A stretch of 46,678 nt of DNA from an uncultured Flavobacteriaceae bacterium (GTDB lineage: Bacteria; Bacteroidota; Bacteroidia; Flavobacteriales; Flavobacteriaceae). Made by a program: the position numbers and the translations under genes. Numbering within the stretch: position 1 is the stretch's first letter; every line of letters starts with the position of its first letter. Location of the stretch: NCBI GenBank assembly GCA_913062575.1, contig CAJXVT010000017.1, positions 1 to 46,678 of the forward strand, written 5' to 3'. Shown piece by piece: positions 9,701 through 17,446 of this stretch. The notes below the pieces were generated by a model. The model was not told the origin of the DNA, made no database searches, and saw nothing but the letters and a program-made list of their open reading frames with translations.

Positions 9701-10103
9701 TGTAGGGATGCATACCATAAAAATAAAAGCATGGGATACCTATAATAATTCTTCAGTAGCAACGTTAAATTTCATGGTTGTTAGCGATAGCAATCTAATT
9801 TTAGATAATGTTTTAAATTACCCAAATCCATTTGTAAATTATACTGAGTTTTGGTTCAATCATAATAAACCTAACGAACCACTAGAGGTGCAAGTTCAAA
9901 TATTTACAATATCTGGAAAAGTTATCAAGACTATTAATCAAGCGATCCAAACTACTGGTAACCTGTCAAGAAGTATTCATTGGAACGGTTTAGATGATTT
10001 CGGAAACAGATTAGGAAAAGGAGTATACATTTATAAGTTAAAAGTAAAATCAACTATTAGTAATCAATTTTCACAGAAATATGAAAAATTAGTCATACTT
10101 TAG
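6708..10103 (+). CDS. porU: Type IX secretion system sortase PorU
   Basis: Cell-surface cysteine protease of the gingipain (C25) family that removes the C-terminal sorting domain from type IX cargo and transfers the cargo to lipopolysaccharide. Signal peptide at residues 1-21 (ends SLSYSQ). The C25 domain is in the middle; the catalytic pair is His644 in YFGHGGEDG and Cys678 in ITVTCEFSR. The C-terminus carries an Ig-like/sorting-type segment with NYPNPF near residue 1040 that in PorU is retained. Length 1131 is usual for flavobacterial PorU. porV follows after 37 bases, so the two are likely co-transcribed; known PorU works in complex with PorV. Start is the ATG at 6708. Confidence 0.95.
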   Translation: MRKTQFLLVLFFSICSLSYSQSPSSVLSNGTWYKFSVDTTGVFKIDVSLLQKMGINITNLNPKNIKVYGNGGVMLPHRNSDFRYADLQENSIYVSGEEDGVFNAEDYILFYAKGPHDWEVNPALEAAKHRQNLYSDVSYYFLTIGQEQGKRISILPEVTGPSAKIISVFDDFIFYEKETRNLFAIGTQWFGEDFSVENNQNFKIDFNNIDSSFPLKITVRGAAISALSSSMDILVNANSAFSINYPSVTTGSLTLGYVNHNSSQLSISSSVIDVSVGYNNNGNPGAKAYLDYIEVQGKKQLIANGSQFSFRSFEAFKESGVVEYQIKNASNVSRLWDVTNPISPKEITNSTSGIDFIFKANGGVLEEYIVLNSLDYFEPTVDDNSLIKNQDLHGTIKDVNYLIITNQELVGQAQRLADYHQENSGLTTQVIQLSEIYNEFGSGSQDITAIRDFIKQVYTTNSSTEGKLKYVCFFGDSSYDYKDRITNNNNIVPVYESYQSFNLATSFVTDDYFVMLDPNDGLMLTSDTIDVASGRIPVTTVQQAADVVDKILSYYSKNAFGDWRNTITLLADDIDQTGEETLQLGMERIADSIKKNKPVFNINKIYADAYKQETSSGGERYPQVNLALTNAIEKGTLVMDYFGHGGEDGFASERILEIPQIQDFNNPKTLPLFITVTCEFSRFDNPLRTTAGELVFWNKNGGAASLITTTREVFISTGQNFNEKLMKILLEFNNEDLTIAESLMATKNGFTSFQKFFIYFIGDPAMKLAIPKPNVKITKMNGIDITQSIDTLKALSKVSFEGIVTDNANQLLSDFNGVLSTTVFDKPIDKTTLDNNGFGIKMNFDSRESKLFRGKSTVANGVFKFDFIVPKDIKIAFGKGKMSFYASNDTEDKSGANFDIVVGGINPNASSDTVGPELNVYMNDESFIEGGNTNTSPNLIISLFDLSGINTSITSVDHDIVAIIDGDQANPVILNDYYETELNDFTKGKVVYQLRDLSVGMHTIKIKAWDTYNNSSVATLNFMVVSDSNLILDNVLNYPNPFVNYTEFWFNHNKPNEPLEVQVQIFTISGKVIKTINQAIQTTGNLSRSIHWNGLDDFGNRLGKGVYIYKLKVKSTISNQFSQKYEKLVIL

Positions 10104-10140
10104 TATAAGTCATTGATTACATCAAAGCTAAAACCAACAC

Positions 10141-11256
10141 ATGAGAAAAAGTACATTACTATTAGGGGTAGTATTATGTTATTTTACAAATACAACACTA
10201 CAAAGTCAAACAAACTCAATTACAACAGCTGCGCCGTTCCTGTTAATTACTCCAGATGCTAGAGCAGGAGGAATGGGAGATATTGGAGTCGCAACTTCTT
10301 CTGATGCATTTTCAATATTTCATAATCCGTCTAAAATAGTATTCAATACCAATCAAATTAGTATTGGAGCGAATTATACACCATGGTTACGTAATTTAGT
10401 TGATGATATTTTTATAGGAGGAATGTCTTATATAAATAGATTTAGTGAAAACGCTGCTTGGGGTGTAGATTTTAAATACTTTTCTTTAGGTAAAATTGAA
10501 TTAACAGATAATATAGGGAATCCCATTGGAACAGAAAACCCAAATGAATTAGCTTTGACAGGAACGTATGCACTTAAGTTAAGTGAATCTTTCTCTATGG
10601 GTGTTGGTTTGCGTTTTATCCACTCAAATTATAAACTAAGTGTTCAAAATCCAGATATACAAGCGATCAATTCTTTTTCTGTTGACGTTTCTGGGTATTA
10701 TAGATCTCCAGAAGAAAACTATGGAACTTTTAATGGAAGATATCGTTTAGGATTTAATATAGCGAACATTGGACCTAAAGTGTCTTATGTGCCAGGGAAT
10801 GAAGATTTTATTCCGACAAATTTAAAGTTAGGAGCTGGTTTTGATTTTATTTTGGATGATTACAATATTATTGGGATAAATATAGAAACAACGAAATTAT
10901 TGGTACCTACGCCTCAGCCAGATAACTCTGATAAAGATAAAGGTTGGATTTCTGGAATGTTTTCTTCTTTTGGAGATGCTCCAGGAGGGTTTAGCGAAGA
11001 AATGAAAGAATTTACTTATGCTTTAGGTGCAGAATATTTATATAACAATGCATTTACTTTAAGAGCTGGATATTATCACGAAAGCGAAATCAAAGGAAAT
11101 AGGCAGTATTTTACTATGGGTGGCGGATTTAAAGCAAAAGCTTTTTCATTAGATTTATCATACCTAATGAACTCATCTAATGTGAATCATCCATTAGAAA
11201 ACACATTGCGTTTCTCATTGTCTTTTGATTTAGGGGAAATTTATGAAGATTATTAG
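10141..11256 (+). CDS. porV: Type IX secretion outer membrane protein PorV (LptO)
   Basis: Outer-membrane beta-barrel of the FadL-like PorV/PorQ family that shuttles type IX cargo from the translocon to the PorU attachment complex. Signal peptide at residues 1-23 (ends LQSQ), then the family signature PFLLITPDARAGGMGDIGVA and the FHNPSKI segment. The rest is alternating amphipathic strands ending in FSLSFDLGEIYEDY. Length 371 is typical. It directly follows porU, and cdd starts 32 bases later without a visible terminator, so the transcript may run on. Confidence 0.95.
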   Translation: MRKSTLLLGVVLCYFTNTTLQSQTNSITTAAPFLLITPDARAGGMGDIGVATSSDAFSIFHNPSKIVFNTNQISIGANYTPWLRNLVDDIFIGGMSYINRFSENAAWGVDFKYFSLGKIELTDNIGNPIGTENPNELALTGTYALKLSESFSMGVGLRFIHSNYKLSVQNPDIQAINSFSVDVSGYYRSPEENYGTFNGRYRLGFNIANIGPKVSYVPGNEDFIPTNLKLGAGFDFILDDYNIIGINIETTKLLVPTPQPDNSDKDKGWISGMFSSFGDAPGGFSEEMKEFTYALGAEYLYNNAFTLRAGYYHESEIKGNRQYFTMGGGFKAKAFSLDLSYLMNSSNVNHPLENTLRFSLSFDLGEIYEDY

Positions 11257-11288
11257 TACCTTCGTTCTTTCACGAGTTAAGTATCCTT

Positions 11289-11771
11289 ATGAAAAAAATT
11301 AATGTAGTAGCGTCTGCTACTGTTTATGATGGTGTATCAGAATTACCTTCTGGCATTCAGACATTGATGAATAAAGCAATAGAAGCAAGAAATAATGCCT
11401 ATGCACCCTATTCTAAGTTTAAAGTAGGTGTAGCCTTATTGCTAGAAAATAATCAAGTCATTTTAGGGAATAATCAAGAAAGTGCAGCGTATCCATCTGG
11501 AATGTGTGCAGAACGTGTTGCTATCTGGAAAGCAAGTTCGGATTATCCTGGAGTAAAAGTAACCCAATTAGTTATTACGGCTAGCTCTAGTAATTCAATT
11601 GTTGATAGACCTGTTGGGCCTTGCGGTGCATGTAGGCAAACACTGTCAGAATATGAGATTAATCAAAAAGAACCAATAGAAATTTATTTCATGGGAGAAG
11701 TAGGTCAGATTGTAAAAACTGAATCGTTATTGTCTTTATTGCCATTTTCATTTGATAGCAGCTATTTGTAA
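11289..11771 (+). CDS. cdd: Cytidine deaminase
   Basis: Zinc-dependent cytoplasmic enzyme that deaminates cytidine and deoxycytidine to uridine and deoxyuridine in pyrimidine salvage. Catalytic motif Cys73-Ala-Glu75 (CAERVA) and zinc ligands Cys112 and Cys115 (PCGACRQ) are intact; a Cys as first zinc ligand is typical of the tetrameric class. Length 160 is somewhat longer than the minimal tetrameric type because of an N-terminal extension of about 20 residues. Its stop codon overlaps the start of the next gene by one base (TAATG), so the two are translationally coupled. Placement behind porV is probably just operon read-through. Confidence 0.95.
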   Translation: MKKINVVASATVYDGVSELPSGIQTLMNKAIEARNNAYAPYSKFKVGVALLLENNQVILGNNQESAAYPSGMCAERVAIWKASSDYPGVKVTQLVITASSSNSIVDRPVGPCGACRQTLSEYEINQKEPIEIYFMGEVGQIVKTESLLSLLPFSFDSSYL

Positions 11772-12151
11772 TGAAACAAGATGTTTCTTCAAGAGTAGAT
11801 ATCCATTTTATAATTACTGAATTTTATAAGAAGTTAATTGCTGATGAAGAGATGCTGCCTTTTTTTGAAGAAATAGTGAAACAAAATCATTTAAAAGAGC
11901 ATATCGAAATTATTTCAGATTTCTGGCAAGATATTTTACTTCATACAGCTACATATAAGAATAATGTATTACAAAAACATTTAGATTTTAATAAGAAAAT
12001 AGCGTTTAAAAAAGCACACTTTAATAAGTGGTTGAATTACCTAAAAGAAACAATAGACGATTCATTTGAAGGGCAAAATGCTCAAAACATGAAAGACAGA
12101 GCAAGCTCAATAGCTATGGTGATGCAAGTGAAGTTTAAACTTTACGATTAA
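11771..12151 (+). CDS. Group III truncated haemoglobin
   Basis: Small 2-over-2 globin of 126 residues, cytoplasmic, with the pattern of group III truncated haemoglobins: FYKKLIADEEMLPFF near the N-terminus, a helix E region with SDFWQDILL, and the proximal histidine in KKAHFNKWL. It would bind haem and a diatomic ligand; the physiological role of this group is poorly defined, with O2, NO or redox roles proposed. One-base overlap with cdd shows co-expression. No downstream terminator is obvious in the 156 bases before the next gene. Confidence 0.85.
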   Translation: MKQDVSSRVDIHFIITEFYKKLIADEEMLPFFEEIVKQNHLKEHIEIISDFWQDILLHTATYKNNVLQKHLDFNKKIAFKKAHFNKWLNYLKETIDDSFEGQNAQNMKDRASSIAMVMQVKFKLYD

Positions 12152-12307
12152 TATAATTTTATGACAATGTAATTTGTGATTTGTTTAATATTATATGAAA
12201 TTTTTAAGGATTTAACAAAAATAGATAAAAGGGTTCTGGCAGTTTAATAAATTAATATAAAAACCGTTACTTTGTTTAAATCCAACCCCTATACAAATTA
12301 AAAATAA

Positions 12308-13372
12308 ATGAGTAATTCAAAAATTACAGGTACAGGTTGTTATATTCCAACAGTTATTCAAGGGAATGATAAATTTTCTGATCATCAATTTTTAAATGAG
12401 GATGGTTCAAAATTTGAAGCTCCTAACGATGTAATTATAGAAAAATTCAAATCTATAACAGGTATAGAAGAGAGAAGGTATGCAGCGGATAATTATTTAA
12501 CTTCTGATATTGCTTTTTTTGCAGCTCAAAATGCAATAGAAAATTCAAAGGTAAATCCAGAAGAACTAGATTATATTATTTTAGCACATAATTTTGGAGA
12601 TGTAAAAAGTCCAGGGCAACAAAGTGATTCAGTGCCTAGTATTGCTGCTCGTGTAAAGCATAAACTACAAATTGAAAACCCTAATTGTGTTGCTTATGAT
12701 GTTCTTTTTGGTTGTCCTGGTTGGATAGAAGGAGTTATTCAGGCTCATGCTTTTATAAAAGCAGGTATAGCAAAGAAAATATTAATAATTGGTGCTGAAA
12801 CTTTATCTAGAGTTGTAGATAAATCGGATAGAGATTCGATGATTTTTAGTGATGGGGCTGGAGCGTGTGTTTTAGAATCAACAAATGAAAGTGATTCAGG
12901 TATCTTGAGTCACGCTTCTCAAACGTTTGCTAAAGATGAAGTTGGTTATTTGTTTTTTGAAAAATCATTTGACTTAAATGCAAACCCTGATAAAAAGTAT
13001 ATAAAAATGTTAGGGCGTAAAATCTATGAATTTGCTCTAAATCATGTGCCACAAGCAATGAAATTTGCTTTAGAAAAAAGCGGAAAAGATATTGACGATG
13101 TGAAAAAAATATTTATTCATCAAGCCAATGAAAAAATGGATGATGCAATCATAAAACGCTTTTATAGGTTGTTTAAAATGCAAGCTCCAGAAAATGTAAT
13201 GCCAATGAATATTCATGAATTTGGAAACAGTTCAGTTGCAACTGTACCAACTGTATTAGATTTGGTTTTAAAAGGTAGGATAGAGAACCAACAAGTAAAC
13301 AAAGGCGATGTTGTAATCTTTGCATCTGTGGGAGCAGGAATGAATATCAACGCGATAATTTATAAGTTCTAA
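12308..13372 (+). CDS. 3-oxoacyl-ACP synthase III family protein (KAS III-like)
   Basis: Thiolase-fold condensing enzyme with a complete KAS III Cys-His-Asn triad: Cys136 in LFGCPGW, His271 in FIHQAN and Asn307 in EFGNSS. The C-terminal GAGMNINAIIYKF matches the glycine-rich end of the family. At 354 residues it is longer than housekeeping FabH, and the neighbourhood (trHb, guaA) contains none of the usual fatty acid genes, so it is more likely a second, FabH-like enzyme with its own acyl substrate than the canonical initiator. Cytoplasmic. Substrate cannot be assigned. Confidence 0.8.
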   Translation: MSNSKITGTGCYIPTVIQGNDKFSDHQFLNEDGSKFEAPNDVIIEKFKSITGIEERRYAADNYLTSDIAFFAAQNAIENSKVNPEELDYIILAHNFGDVKSPGQQSDSVPSIAARVKHKLQIENPNCVAYDVLFGCPGWIEGVIQAHAFIKAGIAKKILIIGAETLSRVVDKSDRDSMIFSDGAGACVLESTNESDSGILSHASQTFAKDEVGYLFFEKSFDLNANPDKKYIKMLGRKIYEFALNHVPQAMKFALEKSGKDIDDVKKIFIHQANEKMDDAIIKRFYRLFKMQAPENVMPMNIHEFGNSSVATVPTVLDLVLKGRIENQQVNKGDVVIFASVGAGMNINAIIYKF

Positions 13373-13456
13373 AAAGAGGATTCTTCTCATATTTGTGGTT
13401 TTTGTGGTGAGTGAAAAAAAATGAAAATAGATACAAAAAAATCTAAATTCTTGTAG

Positions 13457-13464
13457 TATTTTTG
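13457..13464 (+). promoter_or_regulatory. -7 promoter element close to the guaA start
   Basis: TATTTTTG matches TAnnTTTG and ends three bases before the guaA ATG. If used, the transcript would begin at or next to the start codon, giving a nearly leaderless mRNA. Confidence 0.35.
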
Positions 13465-13467
13465 CAC

Positions 13468-15003
13468 ATGCAACAACACAACGTACTTATATTAGATTTC
13501 GGATCGCAATACACACAACTTATTGCCCGAAGAGTTAGAGAATTAAACATTTATTGTGAGATTCATCCTTATAACAAATTACCCAAAAACAGTAACGAAT
13601 TTAAAGCAGTAATCTTATCAGGAAGTCCATCTTCTGTAAGATCTGAAGATCCACCACATCCAGATTTATCTGAAATAAGAGGAAAAAAACCTTTATTAGC
13701 AGTTTGTTATGGTGCACAATATTTGGCGCATTTTTCTGGTGGTTTGGTTGGTCAATCAAACACTAGAGAATACGGAAGAGCAAATTTATCATTTGTAAAG
13801 AATGATGAGGTTTTTCTTGAAGGAATAGCAATAGGAAGTCAGGTTTGGATGAGCCATTCTGATACCATTAAAGAATTACCAACTGGTGGTTTGCGTCTAG
13901 CAAGTACACACGATGTTGAAAATGCGGCCTACAAAATTGAAGGAGAAGATACCTATGCAATACAATTTCATCCAGAAGTATATCATTCTACAGATGGAAA
14001 ACAATTATTAGAAAACTTTCTAGTAAAAATAGCAGGAGTAGCACAAACATTTACTCCAGATTCATTTGCAGAAACAACTATCAGGGATATTAAAGCAAAA
14101 GTTGGAGAAGATAAAGTTGTTTTAGGATTGTCTGGAGGAGTAGATTCTACAGTAGCAGCAGTTTTATTACACAAAGCTATTGGAAGTAACTTACACTGTA
14201 TTTTTGTAAATAACGGATTGTTACGTAAAAACGAATTTACAGATGTTTTAAAGCAATATGAAGGTATGGGGCTAAATGTAAAAGGAGTGGATGCTTCTGA
14301 ACGTTTTATGAAAGCCCTTGCTGGTTTAAGCGACCCTGAAGAGAAAAGAAAAGCAATTGGAAATGCTTTTATTGAAGTTTTTGATGCTGAAGCAAATCAA
14401 ATTACAGATGCTAAATGGTTGGCACAAGGAACTATTTACCCTGATGTTATCGAATCTGTTTCTGTAAATGGCGGTCCATCAGCAACGATTAAAAGTCACC
14501 ATAATGTAGGTGGTTTACCTGACTTCATGAAATTAAAAATTGTAGAGCCTTTGCGTATGATTTTTAAAGATGAAGTAAGAAGAGTTGGCGCTTCTTTAGG
14601 AATTGATAAAGAGTTATTAGGAAGACACCCATTTCCTGGGCCAGGGTTAGCAATCCGTATTTTAGGAGATATAACACCAGAGAAAGTAGCAATACTCCAA
14701 GAGGTTGATGCTGTTTTTATCAATGGATTAAAAGATAGCGGATTGTACGATAAAGTATGGCAAGCAGGTGCTATTTTATTGCCTGTAAACTCTGTTGGAG
14801 TTATGGGAGATGAACGTACTTACGAAAAAGTTGTAGCGTTAAGAGCTGTAGAAAGTACTGATGGTATGACTGCTGATTGGGTGAATTTACCTTATGAGTT
14901 TTTGCAGAAAACATCAAACGATATTATAAATAAAGTAAAAGGTGTAAATAGAGTTGTGTATGATATCAGCTCAAAACCACCAGCTACAATTGAGTGGGAA
15001 TAA
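13468..15003 (+). CDS. guaA: GMP synthase (glutamine-hydrolysing)
   Basis: Converts XMP to GMP with ATP and glutamine, the last step of de novo guanine nucleotide synthesis; cytoplasmic. The N-terminal class I glutamine amidotransferase domain has nucleophile Cys80 (CYGAQ) and His168/Glu170 (FHPEV). The ATP pyrophosphatase P-loop SGGVDS is at 222-227, and the C-terminal dimerisation domain ends in the conserved KPPATIEWE. Start: an in-frame TTG six bases upstream would add two residues; ATG at 13468 was preferred because [16 protein letters not shown] fits the family start. 511 residues is the normal length. Confidence 0.97.
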   Translation: MQQHNVLILDFGSQYTQLIARRVRELNIYCEIHPYNKLPKNSNEFKAVILSGSPSSVRSEDPPHPDLSEIRGKKPLLAVCYGAQYLAHFSGGLVGQSNTREYGRANLSFVKNDEVFLEGIAIGSQVWMSHSDTIKELPTGGLRLASTHDVENAAYKIEGEDTYAIQFHPEVYHSTDGKQLLENFLVKIAGVAQTFTPDSFAETTIRDIKAKVGEDKVVLGLSGGVDSTVAAVLLHKAIGSNLHCIFVNNGLLRKNEFTDVLKQYEGMGLNVKGVDASERFMKALAGLSDPEEKRKAIGNAFIEVFDAEANQITDAKWLAQGTIYPDVIESVSVNGGPSATIKSHHNVGGLPDFMKLKIVEPLRMIFKDEVRRVGASLGIDKELLGRHPFPGPGLAIRILGDITPEKVAILQEVDAVFINGLKDSGLYDKVWQAGAILLPVNSVGVMGDERTYEKVVALRAVESTDGMTADWVNLPYEFLQKTSNDIINKVKGVNRVVYDISSKPPATIEWE

Positions 15004-15045
15004 TATACTAAGCTGGCATTTTTTTTGTTATAATAGAGAAAATTG

Positions 15046-15073
15046 CTAGTTTTAGAAACTTTTCTAAAACTAG
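15046..15073. repeat. Perfect 13-bp inverted repeat in the leader of the LysM gene
   Basis: CTAGTTTTAGAAA and its exact reverse complement are separated by two bases, 13 bases before the ATG at 15087. There is no T tract after it on either strand, so it does not look like a standard terminator. It could be a leader hairpin or a dimeric operator. Confidence 0.6.
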
Positions 15074-15086
15074 AAAAACAGAGTAC

Positions 15087-16733
15087 ATGAAGCATTTTAA
15101 ATTATTAGTTACAATTTTTGTATTTACCATTATTACGATTTCTTGCGGGCAGCAAAAAAGATACATCACATATAAGGTAAAACAAGGTGAAACGATGAGA
15201 TCTATTGCTAGGAAATTAGATGTAAATACTAAAGACTTATTACGTTTAAACCCAGATATAGGTAGAAGACCGAAACCTAATACAGAAATCTTTATTCCAA
15301 GTAAAAACTCAGTTAATCTTAATGCAGGCACTGATAAAAAAAATGAAGACACTGTTGTTAAAGACACTATTCTAAGTGATGTTATTAATGAGATTGATCT
15401 ACTAGAAGATGTGAAAAAGGATTTTGTCATTCATAAAGTCAGAAAAGGAGATACTTTTTACAGTTTAACTCGATATTACAATGTGTTAAAATCTGAATTG
15501 TTAATTCTGAACCCAGAGCTATTTGACGGTTTAAAGTTGGGAACAACAATAAAGATCAAAAAACGTGTAGGAGGAGAACTTATAGATGTAATTTATAAAG
15601 ATAGTATTGCCGATTATACAGATGTTAAAGTTGCATTACTATTGCCTTTTAGAGCAGAGCTGTTTGATACGATTGCTTCGAAAGAGATTTTCAAGAAAGA
15701 AAGAATACTGAATAATATTGTTACCGATTTTTATTTGGGTGCAGAACTAGCAGTAGATTCATTGAGGAATAAAGGGATTAATGTTAAGCTAACAGTGTTT
15801 GATACTGGAGATAGAAATACAAAAATTAATGATATTATTGCAGATAAGTCTTTAGAAGATAAAGACGCTATTATTGGGTCTATTTATTCTGATGAAACTA
15901 AAAAATTAGCCAATACCGTAAATGTACCGTTAGTATTTCCTATTTTCTCTAGGGCGCAAACATCTTTTACATCAACAAGCATTGTAAAGACATCACCAGA
16001 TAAACATTTATATAAAGAGAAATTATTGTCTTTTGTAGCCAAGCAGTATACCAATGAAAACATAATTATTGTTGGGGATTCTACTGTTGCTTCTATCACA
16101 CAAATGAAGCAAATTTCTAACATTTTAAAGCAACATGATTCTATTAATGAGGTGCATGAAATAGTTCCTCATTATGGAACTATTGAGCAGGAACGCTTGT
16201 TAGCAATGATGAAGTCAGATACGACCAATATTAAAAATTGGGTAATTATAGCAACAGACAATGATGTAATTGCTTCAAATGCGATTGGTAGTTTGATTAG
16301 TTTTCCTGATCCACCAGAACCAGAAGACGAAGATGAAGAACCAGAAGAGAAAATAAATTATTTGGTAAAACTTTTTGGTTTTGAAAGACCAGGTTATGTT
16401 GATAATAATTCACTAGCTCAATTAGAGTTTGTTTACGTAACTGATACTTATATTGATGAAAGCTCAGATGCAGCAAATTTTTTTAACAAACAATATCTAA
16501 AAAAGAATAAAGCATTGCCATCTTATTATGCTACTCGTGGGTTTGATGTTGCGTATGATGTTATTATGCGATTGGCTTCAGGAAAAGAGCTGTATGATAC
16601 ATTTGCTGATGGAGTTTCTTATAGAATAGAAAGTAAATTCGATTACAATAAAAGACAATTTAGTATTTCAGAAAACAGAGGCTTGTATTTGTTAGAGTTT
16701 CAAACTGATTTGAGTATCAATAGAAAAGAGTAG
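15087..16733 (+). CDS. LysM lipoprotein with periplasmic-binding-protein-like domain
   Basis: Predicted lipoprotein: signal peptide with lipobox ISC, lipidated Cys20. Two LysM domains follow (about 27-71, YKVKQGETMRSIARK; about 113-158, HKVRKGDTFYSLTRYY), which bind peptidoglycan glycan. From about residue 180 to the end lies a type 1 periplasmic-binding-protein-like fold (KVALLLPFRAELFD, FYLGAELAVDSL, GSIYSDETKKLA), related to branched-chain amino acid receptors, with an acidic, Pro-rich insertion near residue 410. No transporter genes are nearby, so it is unlikely to be a simple ABC transporter receptor; wall-tethered sensing or an LpoA-like envelope role is conceivable but unproven. It follows guaA on the same strand. 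Confidence 0.8.
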   Translation: MKHFKLLVTIFVFTIITISCGQQKRYITYKVKQGETMRSIARKLDVNTKDLLRLNPDIGRRPKPNTEIFIPSKNSVNLNAGTDKKNEDTVVKDTILSDVINEIDLLEDVKKDFVIHKVRKGDTFYSLTRYYNVLKSELLILNPELFDGLKLGTTIKIKKRVGGELIDVIYKDSIADYTDVKVALLLPFRAELFDTIASKEIFKKERILNNIVTDFYLGAELAVDSLRNKGINVKLTVFDTGDRNTKINDIIADKSLEDKDAIIGSIYSDETKKLANTVNVPLVFPIFSRAQTSFTSTSIVKTSPDKHLYKEKLLSFVAKQYTNENIIIVGDSTVASITQMKQISNILKQHDSINEVHEIVPHYGTIEQERLLAMMKSDTTNIKNWVIIATDNDVIASNAIGSLISFPDPPEPEDEDEEPEEKINYLVKLFGFERPGYVDNNSLAQLEFVYVTDTYIDESSDAANFFNKQYLKKNKALPSYYATRGFDVAYDVIMRLASGKELYDTFADGVSYRIESKFDYNKRQFSISENRGLYLLEFQTDLSINRKE

Positions 16734-16764
16734 TTTACTTTATTTATAAACTTACACAAAATAA

Positions 16765-16811
16765 AAAAGCTCCTAAAGTGTTGAGAATAACTCAGAAAAT
16801 TAGGAGCTTTT
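16765..16811. terminator. Bidirectional terminator between convergent genes
   Basis: AAAAGCTCCTAA at 16765-16776 pairs perfectly with TTAGGAGCTTTT at 16800-16811; a small inner TGAG/CTCA stem lies in the loop. It separates the LysM gene from the convergent TPR protein gene. Confidence 0.75.
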
Positions 16812-16830
16812 ATGTTATTTGAAAAAAAAC

Positions 16831-17346
16831 TTAGATTTTCTTCATCTGTTGTTTCATCATTTTTATTTGCTCGTTAAGCATGCCTTGTTTGTCCAGTTTT
16901 TTAGCTTCATTCATTAACATTGTAGCTTCACGTTTTCTTCTCTTTGTCATTGCTATTCCTGCTAATTGTAATTTAGCCATTGCTAAATCGTGTCCCATAG
17001 ACAAACCTAATTTTACAGCTTTCTTTAAATATTTTTCAGATTGCGACATGTTGGTTTGTGACAACATAATTCCGTGTAAGAAGTTATAATATCCTTCTTG
17101 CTTTTTAATTAAAGCGGTACTTGGGTTTTTAATATATCCAAGCCATTTCTGAGCTCCTGGGAAATTTTGTTTACGTAATTGTAAAAAAGCTAATAAGATA
17201 AATTCGTTTTTGAAATATAATAAAATGAATATACCCGCTAGGAATAGAATAGATATTCCATTCATAATGTGTCCTTGCCAAAACTCATATACAGACCAAG
17301 CAGTTACTAAGGCTGCAATTATTAATTTAAAGTTTTTATTAAACAT
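16831..17346 (-). CDS. Membrane protein with two N-terminal helices and TPR-like C-terminal region
   Basis: Function not recognised. Residues about 7-25 and 28-48 are two hydrophobic helices forming a hairpin in the inner membrane, followed by a soluble helical part of some 120 residues. That part reads like degenerate tetratricopeptide repeats (YYNFLHGIMLSQTNMSQSEKYLKKAVKLG; AMAKLQLAGIAM...REATMLMNEAKKLD) and ends in a Lys/Met-rich helix. Such proteins usually scaffold other proteins at the membrane. It is transcribed alone, with its own -7 element at 17373-17380 and a terminator behind it. Length 171 residues, start ATG at 17346. Confidence 0.7.
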   Translation of the reverse strand: MFNKNFKLIIAALVTAWSVYEFWQGHIMNGISILFLAGIFILLYFKNEFILLAFLQLRKQNFPGAQKWLGYIKNPSTALIKKQEGYYNFLHGIMLSQTNMSQSEKYLKKAVKLGLSMGHDLAMAKLQLAGIAMTKRRKREATMLMNEAKKLDKQGMLNEQIKMMKQQMKKI

Positions 17347-17372
17347 AAGTTGTTGTTTTATTTAAAAGAAAG

Positions 17373-17380
17373 CAAAAATA
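17373..17380 (-). promoter_or_regulatory. -7 promoter element for the TPR membrane protein gene
   Basis: On the minus strand reads TATTTTTG, an exact TAnnTTTG match, 26 bases upstream of the ATG at 17346. No clear -33 element. Confidence 0.5.
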
Positions 17381-17446
17381 CATTTTCTTTTGATTATTTT
17401 CTGTGACTTCTAGTGAAATTTATTTTTTAAAATTTATATCCAGAAA

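Noticed and set aside
15046..15073. Inverted repeat as guaA terminator
   Set aside because: No T tract follows on either strand.
15008..15430. Minus-strand 140-codon frame over the LysM gene start
   Set aside because: Antisense shadow of the LysM gene, which has clear domains; the antisense translation has no recognisable motif.
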